From contig CAZUCA010000098.1 in assembly GCA_964619125.1 (NCBI GenBank), positions 1 through 6,197 on the forward strand: a stretch of 6,197 bases of DNA, read 5' to 3'. Origin of the DNA: Owenweeksia sp964619125 (GTDB taxonomy: Bacteria; Bacteroidota; Bacteroidia; Flavobacteriales; Schleiferiaceae). The notes under the pieces are model-generated. The model was given only the letters and a program-made list of their open reading frames with translations, had not been told where the DNA came from and made no database searches. The position numbers were made by a program, and so were the translations under genes. This document shows positions 1-5,180 of the stretch, one piece after another. Position 1 is the first letter of the stretch. Each line of letters begins with the position of its first letter.

Positions 1-2
1 GA

Positions 3-50
3 CTGATTCAGGATGGGCAGCAAAGCAGCCAAAAGGTGATGAAGTACTAA
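3..50 (+). CDS. C-terminal fragment of a probable T9SS-secreted protein (partial, 5' end outside window)
   Basis: Frame 3 is open from the left edge to a TAA at 48-50 and encodes 15 residues, LIQDGQQSSQKVMKY. The pattern (hydrophobic residues, DG turn, QKVMK-like basic end) resembles the last strand of a type A C-terminal sorting domain of the Bacteroidota type IX secretion system, which ends many secreted or surface-attached proteins. The terminator 28 bp downstream of the stop fits a real gene end. What the rest of the protein does cannot be seen. The assignment rests on a very short tail, so the coding call is fairly good and the secretion call is tentative. Confidence 0.55.
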   Translation: MIQDGQQSSQKVMKY

Positions 51-77
51 CTCTCTGTCAAAAAAAAAAATCTAAAG

Positions 78-108
78 GCCGGTAGAATCAAAACTACCGG
101 CTTTTTTT
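78..108 (+). terminator. Intrinsic terminator after the 5' partial gene
   Basis: A perfect 8-bp stem GCCGGTAG (78-85) and CTACCGGC (94-101) with an 8-nt loop is followed by seven T (102-108). The stem can extend outwards by a G-U and three A-T pairs, and an A11 tract lies upstream at 60-70. The hairpin could therefore also act on the minus strand, but no minus-strand gene ends here. It separates the upstream gene from the lipoprotein gene. Confidence 0.9.
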
Positions 109-134
109 ATGACTGATCCTAAAGCTTTTAGCCG

Positions 135-146
135 CTGATTAATCAG
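135..146. promoter_or_regulatory. 12-bp perfect palindrome, possible operator
   Basis: CTGATTAATCAG is a perfect palindrome lying between the terminator and the lipoprotein gene. A further C-G pair (133/148) can be added across a G-T mismatch. It lies about 35 bp upstream of the candidate promoter, so it could be a dimeric regulator site. Nothing in the window identifies the regulator, and a single palindrome of this length may occur by chance. Confidence 0.25.
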
Positions 147-180
147 TGCTACCCACAGGGAGTAGCCTGAGAAGTAAACA

Positions 181-211
181 TTTGGCGGGGGCCATATTGT
201 TAATAGCATTC
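181..211 (+). promoter_or_regulatory. Candidate Bacteroidota-type promoter for the lipoprotein gene
   Basis: TTTG at 181-184 is followed after 19 nt by TAGCATTC at 204-211, which matches six of eight positions of the Bacteroidota -7 pattern TAnnTTTG (two positions are N). The spacing is right for the -33/-7 pair, and the start codon at 264 would lie roughly 45 nt from the predicted start of transcription. The -7 match is imperfect, so this is a weak call. Confidence 0.3.
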
Positions 212-263
212 CCGATCAGCCAGCATTAAGGCCCGGGTCATGCTTTTAATTAAAAAAATAGAC

Positions 264-989
264 ATGAAAATTTTAAGATCAAGCATTCTGGTACTGGCGC
301 TAGCCCTTAGCACTGCCGCTTGTAGCAATAACTCCGATTCGGACAATGATACCGGTGAGGCCACCGAAATGGATGACCACTCTGGCAACAGGGATGATAT
401 GGATGGTGATGACCACGCCATGGACCATGACAAAAACAACACGAGCACTGGAGATGCGCAGAATAAAAACGCTGATGAAAACAGTAAAACAGCGCGTGAA
501 CGCCAAAAGGAGCTGGAGCTGAGTAAAAAAGAAATGAACCGCCTCGACAGCCTCGATGCCGGCCTGGAACTTATGACCACCACTCTTACTGTTCCGCAGG
601 CGAGTCCGGTAATATCGGGCTACCTGGTGTTAAAAGAGTCACTATTCAAAGGTGATAAGGCCGCCATAAAGGTCAATGCTCAAAAAGTGGTAAATCAACT
701 CCAGGATCTGGATGATGAGCTGGCCGAGGAAATAAGGGATGAAGCCCTGGAGGTGTCGAGAGAAGATGAAATGGAAGAAATGCGGGAAGAGTTCTACGAA
801 CTGTCAGTACACATCTACCAACTGGCCAAGCAGGTAAACACCGGGGTACGCCTCTATTGGATGCACTGTCCTACTGCTGAGTTCGACGGCCACTCCTCGA
901 GCTGGCTCAGCAGCAATCAAACTGCCCGCAACCCCTATTTTGATGACGACAACAAAGCCTGTGGCAAAGTAAAAGAGGTTCTGTACTAA
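264..989 (+). CDS. DUF3347-type lipoprotein with acidic/His/Met-rich linker
   Basis: A 241-residue envelope lipoprotein, probably for metal binding or metal efflux. Residues 1-20 are a lipoprotein signal peptide ending STAAC, with Cys20 as the lipidated residue. The ATG at 240 would add eight residues (MLLIKKID) ahead of a normal signal peptide, so 264 is preferred. Cys20 is followed by Ser/Asp-rich residues, similar to Bacteroidota surface-export signals. Residues 35-57 are crowded with Met, His and Asp, a plausible metal-binding linker, and about 66-100 look helical. Residues 112-200 match the DUF3347 helical domain (GYLVLKESLFKGDKAAIK). The C-terminus has its closing signature: HCP at 201-203, W214, NPYF at 223-226 and C233. 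DUF3347 proteins often occur beside, or fused to, CusB-type efflux adaptors, but no pump gene is in view, so the metal role is inference. The gene has its own terminator and appears monocistronic. Confidence 0.85.
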   Translation: MKILRSSILVLALALSTAACSNNSDSDNDTGEATEMDDHSGNRDDMDGDDHAMDHDKNNTSTGDAQNKNADENSKTARERQKELELSKKEMNRLDSLDAGLELMTTTLTVPQASPVISGYLVLKESLFKGDKAAIKVNAQKVVNQLQDLDDELAEEIRDEALEVSREDEMEEMREEFYELSVHIYQLAKQVNTGVRLYWMHCPTAEFDGHSSSWLSSNQTARNPYFDDDNKACGKVKEVLY

Positions 990-1032
990 CAAAGTGACCT
1001 TGTCCTGATTAAAAGTGAATAGTTTTATCGAG

Positions 1033-1061
1033 AGCCGCTTCAGTTTTGAGGCGGCTTTTTT
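1033..1061 (+). terminator. Intrinsic terminator of the lipoprotein gene
   Basis: A 9-bp stem AGCCGCTTC (1033-1041) pairs with GAGGCGGCT (1048-1056), including one T-G wobble, across a 6-nt loop and runs into six T (1056-1061). It starts 44 bp after the lipoprotein stop codon. An in-frame ATG for the next gene at 1062 directly abuts the T-run, which argues against that start. Confidence 0.9.
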
Positions 1062-1096
1062 ATGCCCCGATGTTTCCTATTGCGTGGCCCGCTATT

Positions 1097-1109
1097 CCTT
1101 AAATTAAGG
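1097..1109. promoter_or_regulatory. Inverted repeat upstream of the VOC gene, possible operator
   Basis: CCTTAA and TTAAGG arms are separated by a single A, giving a 13-bp near-perfect palindrome that ends 21 bp before the VOC start codon. The place is right for a repressor site over the leader or the promoter. The arms are AT-rich and short, and no regulator is identifiable, so this stays speculative. Confidence 0.25.
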
Positions 1110-1130
1110 GCAACCAAAACTACGCACCTC

Positions 1131-1505
1131 ATGAAAAATGCCATTCGCTGGTTTGAAATACCAACCAAAGACCTTGCTCGTGCCAAAGCGTTTTACCAGA
1201 GGATTTTTGGCATCAGCCTGCAGGACTTCCAGCCCAATGACAGGCTGCAGATGGCCCTCTTCCCAACCGATCAGGATGGAGTGGGAGGCGCCCTCTGCCA
1301 CAACCCTGAATTTTATACACCCTCTACCCGTGGTGTATTGGTTTACCTTAACGCCAGTCCTGATCTGCAAAAAGTGCTGGAGCTGGTGGAAAGTTCCGGC
1401 GGTAAAGTTATTCAGTCCCGCACCCAGCTAAGTGAGGAGATAGGTTATATGGCCATCATTGAAGATTCTGAAGCTAACCGGATAGGCCTGATGGCAGAGC
1501 GTTAG
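1131..1505 (+). CDS. VOC family protein (glyoxalase/bleomycin-resistance fold)
   Basis: A 124-residue single-domain cytosolic protein of the vicinal oxygen chelate superfamily, whose members act as lyases, dioxygenases or drug-binding proteins, usually as metal-binding dimers. Recognisable pieces in order are IRWFEIPTKDLARAKAFY (5-22), the family opening with Glu9 as possible metal ligand; ALFP (42-45); VGGALCHNP (51-59); the edge strand GVLVYLN (68-74); SSGGKVI (88-94); and GYMAIIEDSEANRIGL (105-120), with Glu114 at the usual closing acidic position. The common DxEGN is DSEAN here. The frame stays open upstream to an ATG at 1062, but that ATG touches the preceding terminator and the extra 23 residues are unlike the family. 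The substrate cannot be inferred. The nearest plus-strand neighbour is an SRPBCC gene 77 bp downstream. The TAG stop lies in a repeat motif. Confidence 0.88.
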   Translation: MKNAIRWFEIPTKDLARAKAFYQRIFGISLQDFQPNDRLQMALFPTDQDGVGGALCHNPEFYTPSTRGVLVYLNASPDLQKVLELVESSGGKVIQSRTQLSEEIGYMAIIEDSEANRIGLMAER

Positions 1506-1536
1506 CGGCCTGAAATAGGCCTTTAGTTGCAGGCTT
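1501..1536 (+). repeat. Degenerate TTAGC-family repeat at the end of the VOC gene
   Basis: GTTAGCGG at 1501-1508 contains the VOC stop codon and is identical to 5215-5222. TTTAGTTGCAGGCTT at 1522-1536 matches 14 of 15 bases of 2058-2072. Both words belong to the short repeat family found in most gene-end regions of this window. Confidence 0.5.
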
Positions 1537-1561
1537 GTCTCTCTCTTTCTCCCTTGATTTG
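1534..1561 (+). promoter_or_regulatory. Candidate promoter for the SRPBCC gene
   Basis: TTGATTTG at 1554-1561 matches seven of eight positions of TAnnTTTG (two of them N). A CTTG at 1534-1537 (16-nt spacer) or GTTG at 1526-1529 (24-nt spacer) could serve as the -33 element, though both spacings are at the edge of the usual range. The SRPBCC start codon follows 21 nt after the -7 element. Confidence 0.35.
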
Positions 1562-1582
1562 TACATCTAAAACCAATCACCA

Positions 1583-2023
1583 ATGAAATATTCCAATACT
1601 GTTGATATTAACTTGCCCCGCCAGCGGGTGATTGAGCTATTCGACTCAAGCGAAAATCTATCCGAGTGGATGCCCGGTTTACAAAGCTTTGAGCCTATAA
1701 GTGGCCAGCCCGGGGAAGAGGGCGCCAAAAGCCGTCTGCGTTTTAAGATGGGAAAACGGGAGATGGAAATGATTGAAACTATTAGCAAACGGGATCTCCC
1801 CAAGGAGTTTCACGGCACCTACGACACCAAGGGCGTACACAACATTCAGGAAAACTACTTTGAAGAAATCGATGCCAACACTACCCGCTGGACCTCACAC
1901 AGCGAATTTCAGTTTGCAAGCATCGGCATGAAGCTGATGGGCTGGCTGATGCCCGGCGCCTTTAAAAAGCAAAGCCAGAAATTTATGGATAACTTTAAGG
2001 AGTTTGCAGAGAGTAGGGAGTAG
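1583..2023 (+). CDS. SRPBCC (START-like/polyketide cyclase) family protein
   Basis: A 146-residue cytosolic protein of the SRPBCC superfamily, with a helix-grip fold enclosing a hydrophobic ligand pocket. The N-terminal strand and helix are KYSNTVDINLPRQRVIELF (2-20), followed by the typical loop with SEWMPGLQSFEPI (27-39) and Gly-rich turn GQPGEEG (41-47). The central antiparallel strands (RLRFKMGKREMEMIETI, then FHGTYDTKGVHNIQENYF) follow, and the long C-terminal helix (about 115-145: GMKLMGWLMPGAFKKQSQKFMDNFKEF) closes the fold. The length is normal for the family. No catalytic residues can be assigned, and ligand and pathway are unknown. The gene stands alone between two intergenic stretches. 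It is a different, divergent member of the same fold as the two proteins encoded on the minus strand at the right edge. Its TAG stop falls inside a repeat shared with position 5181. Confidence 0.87.
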   Translation: MKYSNTVDINLPRQRVIELFDSSENLSEWMPGLQSFEPISGQPGEEGAKSRLRFKMGKREMEMIETISKRDLPKEFHGTYDTKGVHNIQENYFEEIDANTTRWTSHSEFQFASIGMKLMGWLMPGAFKKQSQKFMDNFKEFAESRE

Positions 2024-2092
2024 TGAGGTGTTAGCCGTGAGCAATGAGATGTGTGCTTTTAGCTGCAGGCTTCAAGTCGCAAGCTGTAGGCT
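2017..2092 (+). repeat. Cluster of degenerate repeats after the SRPBCC gene
   Basis: Positions 2017-2034 match 5181-5198 at 17 of 18 bases, and 2030-2048 match 5215-5233 at 17 of 19, so the two copies are collinear except for about 17 extra bases in the right-hand copy. AGCTGCAGGCT (2061-2071) is repeated directly as AGCTGTAGGCT (2082-2092). TTCAAGTCGCAAG (2071-2083) recurs at 2937-2949 with one change. The SRPBCC stop codon at 2021-2023 is part of the first repeat word. Confidence 0.6.
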
Positions 2093-2149
2093 ATTAAGTA
2101 GATAGTATCAAGTTTTGGACTGTGGCAGTTGGCTCCAGTTGGCAAGCGG

Positions 2150-2167
2150 AAAGCTTTTAGCTCTTAG
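2150..2167 (+). repeat. AAAGCTTTTAGC repeat copy
   Basis: The 12-mer AAAGCTTTTAGC at 2150-2161 is identical to 121-132, near the left edge. Its continuation AGCTCTTAG (2159-2167) is identical to 3884-3892 at the end of the diiron gene. The surrounding 252-bp stretch (2024-2275) holds no gene. It contains these repeats, a duplicated AGTTGGC (2127-2133, 2137-2143) with an inverted copy at 2170-2176, and the palindrome at 2227. Confidence 0.45.
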
Positions 2168-2226
2168 TGGCCAACTATCGGCAGGAGATGCGAGTTTGCT
2201 GCTAATGGCTTTAAACCCTGTCTGAA

Positions 2227-2236
2227 CTGGCGCCAG
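2227..2236. promoter_or_regulatory. 10-bp palindrome upstream of the methyltransferase gene
   Basis: CTGGCGCCAG is perfectly self-complementary and ends 39 bp before the methyltransferase start codon. The 12-mer TGGCGCCAGCCG, which starts within it, also occurs at 2365-2376 inside the coding region, where it encodes ordinary residues. It could be an operator or a chance GC palindrome. Confidence 0.2.
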
Positions 2237-2275
2237 CCGGGTAGGCTTGTTTCTTTAAAACTTTAAAATTAAAGC

Positions 2276-2911
2276 ATGATCCAGCACTGTTGTGATGCCA
2301 ATCAATTTTTTGATGCGAAAGAGGCAGCAGCTAAAGCCAGGGCCTTTCGCCGCAAGGGAGCGCGTGGCGCCAGCCGTCGTTTGCTAAAGATGATGCAGCC
2401 AGCCGTAAAGGCGGGAGACAGTTTACTCGATATTGGTGGTGGCGTGGGAGCGCTGGGCTTGGAGCTGAAGGGGTTGCAGCAATATACGGCTGTTGATGCT
2501 TCCCTGGCCTATCTTTCTGAAGCGCAGAAACTTTTTACAGAACACCAATGGACCGCTGAGCAACTGCGATTTGAGGGGGCTGATTTTACCGAAGTAGCAG
2601 CGGCAACCAAAGCTCACCACCATGTTTGTCTTGACAAGGTGATCTGTTGCTACCCCAATATGGAGGAGCTACTAAGCAAGGCCTGTGAAAAGGCGGAGAA
2701 GCAAGTTGGCCTGGTGTATCCCCTTACCGGCCTCATCCCCTCGCTGTTTCAGGCGGTGGGTAACTTTTATTTCAAAATTAAAAAATCAGCTTTTCGCGGC
2801 TATCTGCACCCGCGTCAGAAGGTGGCGGCCCTGCTTGAAAGTCATGGTTTTCGCTGTACCGCCTCGAGCTGGGGCATACCCTGGCGGGTAGAGGTATGGA
2901 GGAGGCAGTAA
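2276..2911 (+). CDS. Class I SAM-dependent methyltransferase
   Basis: A 211-residue Rossmann-fold methyltransferase. The SAM-binding motif I is LLDIGGGVGALGLEL (50-64), and the acidic residue that normally holds the ribose is Asp74 in YTAVDAS. A motif-III-like GADF sits at 101-104, and DKVICCYPNMEELL (120-133) is the strand-4 region. The N-terminus has a CC pair (5-6), then FFD and FRRKGARG (24-31), and the protein ends PWRVEVWRR. This layout recalls a bacterial group often labelled as magnesium-protoporphyrin-methyltransferase-like on weak similarity. There is no chlorophyll gene here, so that label should not be taken literally and the substrate is unknown. The start is supported because the CC-FFD-RRKG opening is typical of the group. 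An A-rich leader precedes it. The gene is flanked by 252 and 228 bp of noncoding DNA. Confidence 0.87.
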   Translation: MIQHCCDANQFFDAKEAAAKARAFRRKGARGASRRLLKMMQPAVKAGDSLLDIGGGVGALGLELKGLQQYTAVDASLAYLSEAQKLFTEHQWTAEQLRFEGADFTEVAAATKAHHHVCLDKVICCYPNMEELLSKACEKAEKQVGLVYPLTGLIPSLFQAVGNFYFKIKKSAFRGYLHPRQKVAALLESHGFRCTASSWGIPWRVEVWRRQ

Positions 2912-2936
2912 CCAATATTAGGGCAATGGCTCAAAA

Positions 2937-2975
2937 TTCAAGTTGCAAGGTTGAGGAAGCAATTTATTAGCTGCA
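2937..2975 (+). repeat. Degenerate repeat copy after the methyltransferase gene
   Basis: TTCAAGTTGCAAG (2937-2949) matches 12 of 13 bases of 2071-2083, and TTAGCTGCA (2967-2975) is identical to 2059-2067. The copy begins 25 bp after the methyltransferase stop codon, in the same relative position as the other copies. Confidence 0.45.
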
Positions 2976-2981
2976 ATTAAC

Positions 2982-3031
2982 AGTATGGCGCCCTTCAATA
3001 CCGGCAGTTGCCAACACCTGATTGCCATACT
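2982..3031. repeat. Inverted repeat with nested small hairpin
   Basis: AGTATGGC (2982-2989) and GCCATACT (3024-3031) are perfect 8-bp arms around a 34-nt centre that itself contains GGCA-GT-TGCC (3003-3012). No T-run follows, so it is not a standard terminator. It could be a structured transcript end, a cruciform or chance. The rest of 2912-3139 holds a CGTTAACG palindrome (3043-3050) and no gene. Confidence 0.35.
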
Positions 3032-3139
3032 CACCAACATTTCGTTAACGGTGGCTGTCAAAGTTTTGCCAAAGCCCCTCCCCTTCCGAAATTCAGTTGC
3101 CGAAGCTGCGTTTTAAGGACTCATTCTAAAACCTGAACT

Positions 3140-3892
3140 ATGAAAAGTTCCCGCGACTGGATTGAGCACTTCCAAGACAATCTCACCCTACAACGAATAA
3201 ATTGGCAGCAGGAGGCCCGTATTACCCCCCGGGAAAAAGCCACCATTCTTTATGGCCTGAAGGCCTGGCAAAAGGGCGAAACTTCTGACGGCAGTCATCT
3301 GCGTAAAGCCGCCGCTCGCTTTGCCGAAAAACACCAGGATCCTGCTTACCTCAAGGCCATTGAACTATTTATTCAGGAGGAGCAAAAGCACGGGGCCAAT
3401 TTGGGCCGTTATATTGACCTTATTGGCGAAAAGCGTCTGCAGTTTGACTGGGGCGACTTCCTCTTCCGCAAGATCCGCTATTTTAATACTAATATGGAGG
3501 TATGGACGGTAACGGTGATTATTGTAGAAAGTGCTGCTCAACTGTTTTACCAGGCACTTAAAAACGCCACCAACTGTCCACTGTTGAGGGAAATCTGTAC
3601 CGACATTCTTATTGATGAAGCCCATCACATCCGTTTTCAAAAAGAGCGTTTGATACAAATTCTGGCCCAGCGTAATTTCTTGCGCTTCCACCTTTCGCTG
3701 GTCGCCTATTTCATCTTCTTCCGACTTACCACCTTTGCGATCTGGTTTGCCCATCATAAAAGTTTTGAAGCGGGCGGAATCAAACGCAGTAAATTCTTTG
3801 GCCTGATGAAGCACAAGATTCTGAGAGCTTTTGACATTCGACGTCAGCGGAAAGTAATGGCAGAGATAAAGCCATTAGCTGTGAGCTCTTAG
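3140..3892 (+). CDS. Ferritin-like diiron protein with C-terminal hydrophobic helix
   Basis: A 250-residue four-helix-bundle protein with a complete set of likely diiron ligands: Glu46 (KGETSDG), Glu81 and His84 (the EQKH of EEQKHG), Glu130 (VESAAQ), and Glu160 and His163 (EAHH in DEAHHIRFQ). Two ExxH motifs plus two single Glu are the classical arrangement of the ferritin-like superfamily, which includes oxidases, oxygenases and desaturases. At 250 residues it is longer than a ferritin, so an oxidative enzyme is more likely than iron storage. Residues 184-204 (HLSLVAYFIFFRLTTFAIWFA) are strongly hydrophobic and may attach the protein to the membrane; the tail after them is basic (IRRQRK). 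Its reaction and substrate are unknown. The last codons (PLAVSS, TAG) lie in a repeat motif, so the extreme C-terminus may be repeat-derived. It converges with the sigma gene. Confidence 0.82.
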   Translation: MKSSRDWIEHFQDNLTLQRINWQQEARITPREKATILYGLKAWQKGETSDGSHLRKAAARFAEKHQDPAYLKAIELFIQEEQKHGANLGRYIDLIGEKRLQFDWGDFLFRKIRYFNTNMEVWTVTVIIVESAAQLFYQALKNATNCPLLREICTDILIDEAHHIRFQKERLIQILAQRNFLRFHLSLVAYFIFFRLTTFAIWFAHHKSFEAGGIKRSKFFGLMKHKILRAFDIRRQRKVMAEIKPLAVSS

Positions 3893-3893
3893 C
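3875..3893 (+). repeat. TTAGC/GTGAGC repeat overlapping the end of the diiron gene
   Basis: TTAGCTGTGAGCTCTTAGC supplies the last five codons and the TAG stop of the diiron gene. Its second half AGCTCTTAG equals 2159-2167, and TTAGCnGTGAGC is the core shared with 2031-2042 and 5216-5227. The repeat also reaches to 20 bp from the stop of the converging sigma gene. Confidence 0.5.
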
Positions 3894-3913
3894 AAGGCGC
3901 TTTTGAGCACCTG

Positions 3914-5152
3914 CTATCCAGATTGCAGCTCCGCCAGGCGTCGCTGCAGGTAATCTTGCTCCACCCGGTTTTTGGTAAGGCCTGCGGCCTTTTGCAGATG
4001 CTGCCGGGCCACCTCCTTTTGTCCCAGCTCCTCCGCAAAGCTGGCGTACACCGCGTGGAATAAATGATGACCATCAAGATCCTGAGCCAGTTTTTCAAGC
4101 TCGGTCAGTGCCGGCTCTGCTCCTGCCGCCTTTGCCAATATCACCAGGTAATTGAGGCGGGTAAAAGCATCGTTGCGGAAGTTTAACAGCAACTGATAGG
4201 TATTCAAAATCGCCTGCCAGTCTATCTCCGCATGAGAAGGGGCAATATGGTACTGAAACTCGATGGCCGCCTCCAAATGATAGGGAGTGACCTCTTCACC
4301 GGCCGAACTGCGGTTGAAATAATAAAAACCCCACTGGATCAACTCATTGTTCCAGCGCCGCCGGTCCTGCTGCTCCAGCACCACCAGTTCCCCTTCCTGC
4401 CCGGTACGGGCCTCAAAGCGGGAGGCCTTAAAGCTCATCAGACTTACCAGGGCAAAAACGGGCGCTTTGCTGCAATAGGAGTGATTGGCCAAACGAAGCG
4501 CCAGGCGGAGGGCCTCACCACAGAGATCTTCACGGATAAGGTCATCGCCGCTGCTGGCTTTATAGCCCTCATTAAAAATCAGGTAGATCACTTTTAGCAC
4601 CCGCTCGAGGTAGCGGTCGAGGTCTTTGCCTGCGGGAATATACAAACCGGGAATACGATCGCGGAAGTGTTGCCGCGCCCGCTGCACTGATTTTCTGGCC
4701 GTTTCTTCTTTCAGCCAAAGCGCCCGGGCAATTTCGGCCACACTAAAACCACCGATAAGCTTCAGGGCCAGCAGCAAACTGTCGCGTTCCGCCAGCTTAG
4801 GATTGCAGCAGGCAAAGATCATCTGCAGCTGCTCGTCTTCAATCTCCTTCCCGGTTCGTACCAAGAGAGATTCCTCGCTTAGCTCTTCCCTGTCTACCCA
4901 CGCCTCCGTTTTATTTTCGCGCCGCAGCCTGTCTATCAGCTGGCGATACGCCACCCGGTACAACCAGCCTTCCGGGTTGGACGGAATGCCTTTATGACCC
5001 CAGAGGCGCATGGCCCGGATCAATGCTTCCTGTACTGCATCCTCCACAAACTCAAGATGCTGCAAGCCAAAACGGGCACTGAGGCCAGCGACAATACTAC
5101 CGTACTGGTGCCGGAAAAGGTGATCAATTGCCTGGTGGACATTCTGGAACAT
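3914..5152 (-). CDS. ECF42-type RNA polymerase sigma factor with long C-terminal extension (DUF6596)
   Basis: A 412-residue alternative sigma factor that would direct RNA polymerase to a small set of promoters. Region 2 spans about 8-78, with the core-binding segment VEDAVQEALIRAMRLW (36-51) and GWLYRVAYRQLIDRLRR (62-78). Region 4 spans about 107-165, with the helix-turn-helix FSVAEIARALWLKEETARKSVQRAR (136-160). A DUF6596-type extension follows (about 180-285) with NEGYKASSGDDLIREDLCGEA and RRRWNNELIQWG. A TPR-like helical tail completes it (290-410: HLEAAIEFQYH, DWQAILNTYQLLL, VARQHLQKAAGL). This layout and the DGPF gene upstream are diagnostic of ECF42. In that group the C-terminal extension, not an anti-sigma factor, is known to control activity, and no anti-sigma gene is seen here. 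The length is close to the usual 400 or so. The start at 5152 leaves a normal region 2. Confidence 0.92.
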   Translation of the reverse strand: MFQNVHQAIDHLFRHQYGSIVAGLSARFGLQHLEFVEDAVQEALIRAMRLWGHKGIPSNPEGWLYRVAYRQLIDRLRRENKTEAWVDREELSEESLLVRTGKEIEDEQLQMIFACCNPKLAERDSLLLALKLIGGFSVAEIARALWLKEETARKSVQRARQHFRDRIPGLYIPAGKDLDRYLERVLKVIYLIFNEGYKASSGDDLIREDLCGEALRLALRLANHSYCSKAPVFALVSLMSFKASRFEARTGQEGELVVLEQQDRRRWNNELIQWGFYYFNRSSAGEEVTPYHLEAAIEFQYHIAPSHAEIDWQAILNTYQLLLNFRNDAFTRLNYLVILAKAAGAEPALTELEKLAQDLDGHHLFHAVYASFAEELGQKEVARQHLQKAAGLTKNRVEQDYLQRRLAELQSG

Positions 5153-5168
5153 GGCGAGAGCTGTCCGG

Positions 5169-5176
5169 TAAAGATA
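5169..5176 (-). promoter_or_regulatory. Possible -7 element of a promoter for the sigma gene
   Basis: On the minus strand TATCTTTA matches seven of eight positions of TAnnTTTG (two of them N) and lies 16 nt before the sigma start codon. No convincing TTG -33 element sits at the right distance upstream, where a GTTTTC is the nearest candidate. If real, it would give the sigma gene its own leader in addition to read-through from the DGPF gene. Confidence 0.25.
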
Positions 5177-5180
5177 GTGG

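Noticed and set aside
200..583. Minus-strand Ser-rich open frame over the lipoprotein start
   Set aside because: The Ser/Leu-rich translation is what the complement of an acidic, Asp/Glu-rich coding region gives; the plus-strand gene has a signal peptide and DUF3347 signature.
2276..2911. Naming the methyltransferase bchM/chlM (magnesium-protoporphyrin methyltransferase)
   Set aside because: The similarity is confined to the SAM-binding core and general layout, and no chlorophyll or tetrapyrrole gene is nearby.
3043..3050. CGTTAACG palindrome upstream of the diiron gene
   Set aside because: Eight bases without extension or a second copy is within chance expectation.
3065..3099. TTTG (3065-3068) and TTCAGTTG (3092-3099) as a promoter for the diiron gene
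   Set aside because: The -7 match has two mismatches at defined positions and the 23-nt spacer is at the limit, so it is not better than background.
3365..3814. 149-codon open frame on the minus strand inside the diiron gene
   Set aside because: It is fully antisense to a gene with clear diiron motifs, and its translation shows no recognisable domain or family pattern.
3885..3908. Possible bidirectional terminator between the convergent diiron and sigma genes
   Set aside because: Only a GCTC/GAGC stem with an internal loop and a 3-bp inner stem can form, with no proper T-run on either side, so it is too weak to list as a terminator.
4232..4597. Open frames on the plus strand inside the sigma gene (4232-4597, 4626-4997, 4994-5233)
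   Set aside because: They mirror the complement of a well-recognised sigma factor, and their translations are low in recognisable structure.
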